Source of the DNA: Simkania sp.
Lineage (GTDB): Bacteria; Chlamydiota; Chlamydiia; Chlamydiales; Simkaniaceae
Direction of reading: 5' to 3'
Length of the DNA: 9,865 bases
Assembly: GCA_028279205.1 (NCBI GenBank)
Contig: JANQSR010000004.1
Coordinates: 1 to 9,865, forward strand
Shown: positions 6,666 to 9,865 of the stretch, piece after piece
Position numbering within the stretch: position 1 is the stretch's first letter
Layout of the letters: each line of letters begins with the position of its first letter
Notes under the pieces: generated by a model
Told to the model about the DNA's origin: nothing
The model's input: only the letters and a program-made list of their open reading frames with translations
Databases searched by the model: none
Translations under genes and position numbers: made by a program

Positions 6666-6680
6666 GATCTGGTTAAAGTT

Positions 6681-6763
6681 TGGGGGCGGCCAGACTCGAA
6701 CTGGCGAAGACGTAAAGTCGATGGATTTACAGTCCATTGCAATTGCCACTATGCGACACCCCC
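6681..6763 (-). tRNA. tRNA-Tyr (GUA anticodon)
   Basis: On the minus strand the acceptor stem pairs GGGGGTG with CGCCCCC (one T-G wobble), with A as discriminator. The anticodon stem ATGGA/TCCAT encloses the loop CTGTAAA (anticodon GTA). A long variable arm with a GAC-TTTAC-GTC hairpin shows the class II form expected for bacterial tRNA-Tyr. The T arm is GCCAG TTCGAGT CTGGC and no CCA is encoded. The genomic G run goes on for four bases before the mature 5' end (9 G in all, 6759-6767), so the exact 5' base depends on RNase P. Confidence 0.95.
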
Positions 6764-6785
6764 CCCCTAAGAAATAAGTAAAGCA

Positions 6786-6858
6786 TGCTGGAGAAAGGAC
6801 TTGAACCCTCAACCGTCCGATTACAAGTCGGGCGCTCTACCAATTGAGCTACTCCAGC
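6786..6858 (-). tRNA. tRNA-Thr (UGU anticodon)
   Basis: On the minus strand the acceptor stem is GCTGGAG/CTCCAGC with discriminator A. The D arm is GCTC/GAGC, the anticodon loop CTTGTAA gives TGT, and the T arm is GAGGG TTCAAGT CCTTT with two G-T wobbles. The outermost pair of the anticodon stem (CCCGA/TCGGA) is a C-A mismatch. CCA is not encoded. The gene lies 22 nt upstream of tRNA-Tyr in the same transcript. The Thr-Tyr order recalls the tRNA cluster before tuf in many bacteria, but tuf is not here. Confidence 0.95.
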
Positions 6859-6871
6859 GAATGATTAGGCA

Positions 6872-6901
6872 ATCTTATCAAATGATTTGCTTTAGGTTCA
6901 A
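6872..6901 (-). promoter_or_regulatory. Sigma70-type promoter of the tRNA-Thr/tRNA-Tyr/478-aa unit
   Basis: On the minus strand TTGAAC (6901-6896) is followed by an 18-nt spacer and TAAGAT (6877-6872). The tRNA-Thr 5' end begins 13 nt after the -10 box, the same distance as at the tRNA-Arg promoter. No second promoter fits in the 26 nt before the 478-residue gene. Confidence 0.65.
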
Positions 6902-6966
6902 CTTGAACTTCCTAACTTTCTCCTAGCTCTGAGATCGACTTGGCAAAGCCTTTGCGGGGTAAATGC

Positions 6967-6983
6967 AAAAAAAGGGAACCCTT
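6967..6983 (-). terminator. Weak intrinsic terminator after the SEC-C gene
   Basis: On the minus strand the palindrome AAGGGTTCCCTT (6983-6972) runs into a T tract ending at 6967. It can form only about a 4-bp stem with a 4-nt loop, so it is a poor terminator by itself. Its place, 13 nt after the SEC-C stop codon and before the tRNA promoter, supports the reading. Confidence 0.35.
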
Positions 6984-6995
6984 ATCACAGGGCTA

Positions 6996-7241
6996 TCAGG
7001 AAGGTTTTTCTTCCTCTTCGGCTGGTTTCGAAATAATTTGATTAAGAGAAGGGGTCTGCTTTGGACTCTCCTCTTTCATGCTTTTTGCAACAATGGTAGA
7101 AATCTTTCCCAAGCTCGAGGAGCGGTTTTCAGTGCCCAAATCGGAAAAAGTGTGCTGCTCTATACCCGTTTTCTTTTCGCAACACTTTTTAAACTTCTTC
7201 CCTGAACCACAAGGGCAAGGATCGTTGCGTCCCACTTTCAT
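6996..7241 (-). CDS. Small SEC-C motif protein (81 aa)
   Basis: The N-terminus is a complete SEC-C metal-binding motif: [18 protein letters not shown] at residues 4-21, with zinc ligands C9, C11, C20 and C21 (CXC-x8-CC). This is the domain found at the C-terminus of SecA, where it binds zinc and SecB or the ribosome, and in many small stand-alone proteins. The remaining 60 residues are polar and low in complexity, ending in an acidic [10 protein letters not shown], and look disordered. No signal peptide or membrane segment is present. The start ATG (7241-7239) has a GAGG about 10 nt upstream. The gene is divergent from putP and appears to be a single-gene unit ending before the tRNA promoter. 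Its function is unknown; a role in translation or secretion would be a guess from the motif. Confidence 0.9.
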   Translation of the reverse strand: MKVGRNDPCPCGSGKKFKKCCEKKTGIEQHTFSDLGTENRSSSLGKISTIVAKSMKEESPKQTPSLNQIISKPAEEEEKPS

Positions 7242-7269
7242 AATTTAATTACCTCAAAGATTTTACCAG

Positions 7270-7298
7270 TTGACCGTTATATATTATTTTAGCATAAT
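7270..7298 (+). promoter_or_regulatory. Sigma70-type promoter for putP-surE
   Basis: TTGACC (7270-7275) and CATAAT (7293-7298) are separated by exactly 17 nt. Transcription would start near 7305, giving a leader of about 65 nt before putP ATG 7371. The surrounding DNA is very A/T-rich. No clear Shine-Dalgarno sequence precedes the putP start. Confidence 0.65.
7286..7294 (-). promoter_or_regulatory. Possible extended -10 promoter for the SEC-C gene
   Basis: On the minus strand TGCTAAAAT (7294-7286) fits an extended -10 element (TGn plus TAAAAT). No good -35 box is present at the right distance, only a T run. Transcription would begin near 7280, about 38 nt before the SEC-C ATG. It would overlap the putP -10 box on the other strand. 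Confidence 0.3.
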
Positions 7299-7370
7299 TG
7301 CATATACTAAAAAATATTTTGTGTTAAATTAAATTGAACTAACCTCTTAAAAGTAGAATTTAAAGCCCCC

Positions 7371-8792
7371 ATGTTCCCTGTTTCAGAGTTTATTTCTGTT
7401 GCCACTTATGTGATGATTTTGCTCGTCATCGGATTTTGGTCTTATCGTGGTCACAAAACGGCAAGCGATTTCATTATCGGTGGCCGATCGTTAAATCTTT
7501 ATTTGACCGCCTTTTCAGCGCATGCGAGTGACATGAGCAGCTGGCTCTTCATGGGCTTTCCTGCAGCCATCTATGCGGGAGGGGTGTTCAAAGCTTGGTT
7601 TGCCATCGGGCTCACTTTCTTCATGTTTCTAAACTGGATCATTGTAGCCCCTCGACTTCGCAAACAGACAGAAAAGTATGACAGCTTGACCCTCTCCTCT
7701 TTTTTTGAAAGCCAGTTTCAAGATCCTCGTGGACTCATCAGAATTTTCACGGCGCTAATGTCTTTTCTATTTTACACCGTCTACATTTGCGCAGGTATCG
7801 TGGGGCTTGGACTCTTACTTGAAACACTCTTCGATATCCCCTCCACAATTGGCATGGTGATCGGAATTTTTATGATTATCCCTTACCTCTGCATCGCCGG
7901 TTACACAACGCTTGCCTGGTTGGATCTTTTTCAAGCGCTTTTTTTGATGATTGTGATCGTTGCAGTCCCTCTGATAATTCTCCCAAAAGTGGGCAGTTTC
8001 GCAGGAGTTTCGGCATCTCTTGATAAACATGGCCTTTCAAAGTCGCTCGTGCCAGATCTTAAACCTGGCACACTCTGGAAAATTTCTATCAGTTTTTTTG
8101 GATGGGGACTCGGCTATTTCGGCCAACCCCATATCATCACTAAGTTTATGGGGATTCGCAAGGTAAAAGAGATACGCAAATCGATGTTTGTCGGAGTCAG
8201 CTGGCAGATCATCACGATGACAGCGGCAACATTTATTGGCTTGGTTGCCCTGGCCTATTTTCAAAATGGAATGGAAAATCCCGAGCTTGCCTTTGTGTTG
8301 ATGGTCAAGAATAGTTTTCCCTTGATCGTCGGATCTTTTATTTTGTGCGCCATTTTGGCTGCAACAATGTCGACAATGGACTCACAGATCTTAGTTTTAG
8401 CTTCTATTTTGACAGAAGATTTTTACAAGAAGATTTTCCGCAAATCGGCTCGTTCAAAAGAATTAGTTTGGATCTCCCGCCTTTTTGTTCTCATTGTCAC
8501 GAGCCTCGCTTTTCTGATCGCCTTTTTTACAAAAGGCACGATCTACTCGATCGTATTCTACGCATGGACGGGACTCGGATCCTCTTTTGGACCGCTGATC
8601 CTCTTCTCCCTCTATTCAAAAAGAGCAAACCGTCATGGAGCTTGGGCTGGAATCTTGGTCGGAGGGTGCATAGCTCTTTTTTGGCCTCTATTAAAAACAG
8701 ATGTATCCTCTTTAATTCCTGGATTTCTATTAGGCAGTTTGGCAATATGGATCTTTTCCAAAAGGAGGTGCCGTGCATCACAAAGATCTTGA
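7371..8792 (+). CDS. putP: PutP-family sodium/solute symporter (probable Na+/proline symporter)
   Basis: This is an inner-membrane transporter of the solute:sodium symporter family (LeuT fold), expected to take up proline or a related amino acid with Na+. The 473 residues align well with E. coli PutP (502): GGRSL (37-41), SAHASDMSSWLFMGFP (49-64) with D54 in the place of the Na+-critical Asp55 of E. coli, WGLGYFGQPHI (245-255), AILAATMSTMDSQ (327-339) with S334/T335 in the place of Na+ ligands Ser340/Thr341, then TEDFYKK, KELVWISR, YAWTGLGSSFGP and IPGFLLGS near the C-terminus. About 12-13 hydrophobic segments are visible and no signal peptide is needed. The C-terminal tail is shorter than in E. 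coli. The start lacks a ribosome-binding site but matches the family's N-terminus. The last 20 nt overlap surE. The family call is firm; proline as substrate is inferred from similarity. Confidence 0.95.
   Translation: MFPVSEFISVATYVMILLVIGFWSYRGHKTASDFIIGGRSLNLYLTAFSAHASDMSSWLFMGFPAAIYAGGVFKAWFAIGLTFFMFLNWIIVAPRLRKQTEKYDSLTLSSFFESQFQDPRGLIRIFTALMSFLFYTVYICAGIVGLGLLLETLFDIPSTIGMVIGIFMIIPYLCIAGYTTLAWLDLFQALFLMIVIVAVPLIILPKVGSFAGVSASLDKHGLSKSLVPDLKPGTLWKISISFFGWGLGYFGQPHIITKFMGIRKVKEIRKSMFVGVSWQIITMTAATFIGLVALAYFQNGMENPELAFVLMVKNSFPLIVGSFILCAILAATMSTMDSQILVLASILTEDFYKKIFRKSARSKELVWISRLFVLIVTSLAFLIAFFTKGTIYSIVFYAWTGLGSSFGPLILFSLYSKRANRHGAWAGILVGGCIALFWPLLKTDVSSLIPGFLLGSLAIWIFSKRRCRASQRS
8762..8768 (+). 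promoter_or_regulatory. Ribosome-binding site deciding the GTG start of surE
   Basis: AAGGAGG lies inside the end of putP and is followed 4 nt later by GTG 8773. No in-frame ATG occurs nearby, and the SurE N-terminal motif LLTNDDG begins nine codons further on. The GTG start is therefore well supported. Confidence 0.75.
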
Positions 8793-9564
8793 TGTTTTAC
8801 TCACAAATGATGATGGCATTCATTCTAAGGGACTTAAGTCTCTTTGGGAAGCGTTGAAGGAGGAGGCAAACGTACATGTTGCAGCACCAATAGATGAACA
8901 GTCAGGTTCGGGTGCAGGCGTTACTTTTGGCCGCCCTTTAATCGCGAGACGTTCAGATATTTATGCAACAACTCCCGCTTGGATGATTGATGGAAAGCCT
9001 GCCGATTGTGTCAAATTGGCTCTGCAAAAGCTTCTAACCCGAAAACCTGATTTCGTTGTTTCAGGTGTCAACCATGGATCAAATGCAGGGCGCAATGTTT
9101 TGTACAGTGGGACTGTCGGAGCGACCATTGAGGGGGTGATGCGAGGAATTCCTGGCATTGCCTTCTCTTATACCAGTGAAGATGTTCAAGATTTTCCCCA
9201 TATCAAGTCTTATATTCGTAAAATTTTTCGTTATCTTTTAAAACACCCCCTACCCACAGGATCGATCCTCAACGTCAACTTCCCCTCCCTTCCTGCTGAT
9301 CAGATCAAAGGGTGCAAGATGGCACGCCAAGGGTACCGCTCATGGCTTGGAACACCCAAAAAAAGTCCAAGTTCATCAGAAGGGGAGTCCCATTTTTATT
9401 TTGGTACGGATGATCATCGATTTGACGAACATCAAGAGAGTGACATCTCACTTCTCGAAGCTGGTTTTATTACGGCAGTCCCACTTATGGTTGGTGAATT
9501 GACCCACCACGTACATTTGACTCAGAAAAAGGACATTTTTGAGTCCTATCTCGAAGAGACTTGA
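8773..9564 (+). CDS. surE: 5'/3'-nucleotidase SurE
   Basis: SurE is a divalent-metal-dependent phosphatase that removes phosphate from nucleoside 5'- and 3'-monophosphates and also cuts short polyphosphate; it acts in the cytoplasm. The 263 residues contain the hallmark N-terminal LLTNDDGIHSKGL (9-21) with metal ligands D13 and D14, DEQSGSGAG (41-49) with the ligand Ser44, and SGVNHGSNAGRNVLYSGTVG (97-116) with the ligand Asn100. The downstream EGVMRGIPGIAFS, LNVNFPSLP and SDISLLEAGFITAVPL are typical of the family. The length is normal (about 250-265). The gene uses GTG, overlaps putP by 20 nt and so is probably translated in coupling with it from the same transcript. A MITE-like insertion begins about 30 nt after its stop codon. 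Confidence 0.96.
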   Translation: MHHKDLDVLLTNDDGIHSKGLKSLWEALKEEANVHVAAPIDEQSGSGAGVTFGRPLIARRSDIYATTPAWMIDGKPADCVKLALQKLLTRKPDFVVSGVNHGSNAGRNVLYSGTVGATIEGVMRGIPGIAFSYTSEDVQDFPHIKSYIRKIFRYLLKHPLPTGSILNVNFPSLPADQIKGCKMARQGYRSWLGTPKKSPSSSEGESHFYFGTDDHRFDEHQESDISLLEAGFITAVPLMVGELTHHVHLTQKKDIFESYLEET

Positions 9565-9569
9565 GATAG
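9546..9569 (+). other. Hairpin across the surE stop codon
   Basis: CTATCTC (9546-9552) pairs with GAGATAG (9563-9569) in a 7-bp stem with a 10-nt loop, and the surE TGA (9562-9564) lies at the base of the loop. No T run follows, so this is not a standard intrinsic terminator. It may protect the 3' end or be chance. Confidence 0.35.
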
Positions 9570-9586
9570 ATCGTCCACGTCCACGT

Positions 9587-9594
9587 TAATTTGA
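9587..9594. repeat. Left copy of the 8-bp target-site duplication
   Basis: TAATTTGA lies directly next to the left inverted repeat and is identical to the copy at 9760-9767. The bases beyond it differ on the two sides, so the direct repeat is exactly 8 bp. Confidence 0.7.
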
Positions 9595-9759
9595 GGGGTG
9601 CAATCAGAAGTGTTGAGGCTACCAGAGTTTTGTTGAAGTTGGACAAGCACAAACGGAACGCTTGCACCGTAAGAGTGGCGAGAACGGGTGCTAGGAAGGC
9701 TATTGGAATGAAAAGAAGATGGCTTTAAGCAAAGGGCCTCAACACTTTTGATTGCACCC
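9595..9759. mobile_element. MITE-like element with 24-bp terminal inverted repeats and 8-bp target duplication
   Basis: GGGTGCAATCAGAAGTGTTG..C (9596-9619) is repeated in inverse orientation at 9736-9759 with 23 of 24 bases matching. The single difference is at 9607, which still allows a G-U pair in RNA. Immediately outside, the 8-bp sequence TAATTTGA occurs directly at 9587-9594 and 9760-9767, as expected of a target-site duplication. The left end has one extra G (9595). The 116-bp interior has no reading frame of note, so any transposition would rely on a transposase made elsewhere. An 8-bp duplication is usual for several IS families, but I cannot assign the ends to one. Confidence 0.75.
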
Positions 9760-9767
9760 TAATTTGA
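9760..9767. repeat. Right copy of the 8-bp target-site duplication
   Basis: TAATTTGA starts at the base after the right inverted repeat. Together with the following CA it also spells TTGACA (9764-9769), a perfect -35 box, but no -10 box lies at the right distance. Confidence 0.7.
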
Positions 9768-9865
9768 CAGGGCTCAGGACATTATAAACATTTTTTTAAT
9801 TCAGGAATAGAAAAAAACTCTTTTTTTGAATGATCGACTTATCGTAGTCTAATCCGCTACAATAG
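9768..9865. other. A/T-rich gene-free right edge with a weak A/T hairpin
   Basis: No gene is visible here. AAAAAAA (9811-9817) and TTTTTTT (9821-9827) can form a 7-bp A/T hairpin with loop CTC, flanked more loosely by ATTC (9799-9802) and GAAT (9828-9831). It could act as a weak terminator in either direction but lacks a G/C stem. TACAAT at 9858-9863 might be a -10 box of a gene beyond the edge; no good -35 box accompanies it. Confidence 0.3.

Noticed and set aside
6489..6812. 107-codon open frame on the minus strand across two tRNA genes
   Set aside because: Its N-terminal part is a translation of tRNA-Thr and tRNA-Tyr sequence and the rest is out of frame with the 478-residue gene.
6681..6858. 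tRNA genes as integration sites of an island
   Set aside because: No repeated tRNA 3' fragment and no integrase gene are visible in the window.
6943..6955. GCAAAG-C-CTTTGC palindrome
   Set aside because: The two 6-bp arms are separated by a single base, so no stable RNA hairpin forms, and no T run follows on either strand.
8345..8857. 170-codon open frame on the plus strand
   Set aside because: It is in another frame of putP and the start of surE, both of which have clear family motifs; the composition is not protein-like.
9764..9788. TTGACA followed by TATAAA as a promoter
   Set aside because: The spacer is only 13 nt, too short for a sigma70 promoter, and the sequence at 17 nt (AACATT) is a poor -10 box.

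Overview
The window looks like a piece of a chlamydial chromosome, most likely from an environmental (Chlamydia-like) member of Chlamydiales. The main evidence is the run kdsA, then a short membrane-anchored protein, then an LptB-type ATPase, with a tRNA-Arg gene divergent from kdsA. From memory this matches the kdsA/CT654/CT653 order of Chlamydia. KdsA is the Cys-containing, metal-dependent type known from chlamydiae. I cannot name the species. Several long single-base runs (8-9 C/G, 12 A/T) occur, and genes are packed tightly, often overlapping.

Layout. Minus strand, 1-2986: a tRNA-Arg(UCU) with a clear promoter is followed 27 nt later by a large 871-residue protein that carries scattered family II pyrophosphatase (DHH) motifs. 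After it comes the 5' end of a Ser/Pro-rich protein that runs off the left edge. Plus strand, 3070-5221: kdsA, an LptC-like gene and lptB overlap end to end and form a lipopolysaccharide unit: KdsA makes the Kdo precursor, and LptB with the LptC-like protein would serve LPS export. Minus strand, 5218-6901: one promoter, tRNA-Thr(UGU), tRNA-Tyr(GUA), then a 478-residue protein of unknown family made of two copies of a roughly 200-residue unit. Its stop codon interlocks with that of lptB. Minus strand, 6996-7241: a small SEC-C zinc-motif protein. Plus strand, 7371-9564: a PutP-type sodium/solute symporter overlapping surE, preceded by a good sigma70-type promoter.

The last 301 bases have no gene that I can support. 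They hold a 165-bp element with 24-bp terminal inverted repeats flanked by an exact 8-bp direct repeat, which has the form of a MITE inserted just after surE.

The points most worth a second look are the expanded family II pyrophosphatase-like protein, the MITE-like element, the internally duplicated unknown protein with its nested 39-bp tandem repeat and 12-A run, and two places where a protein gene appears to depend on a tRNA promoter. I found no CRISPR array, phage module or complete insertion sequence.
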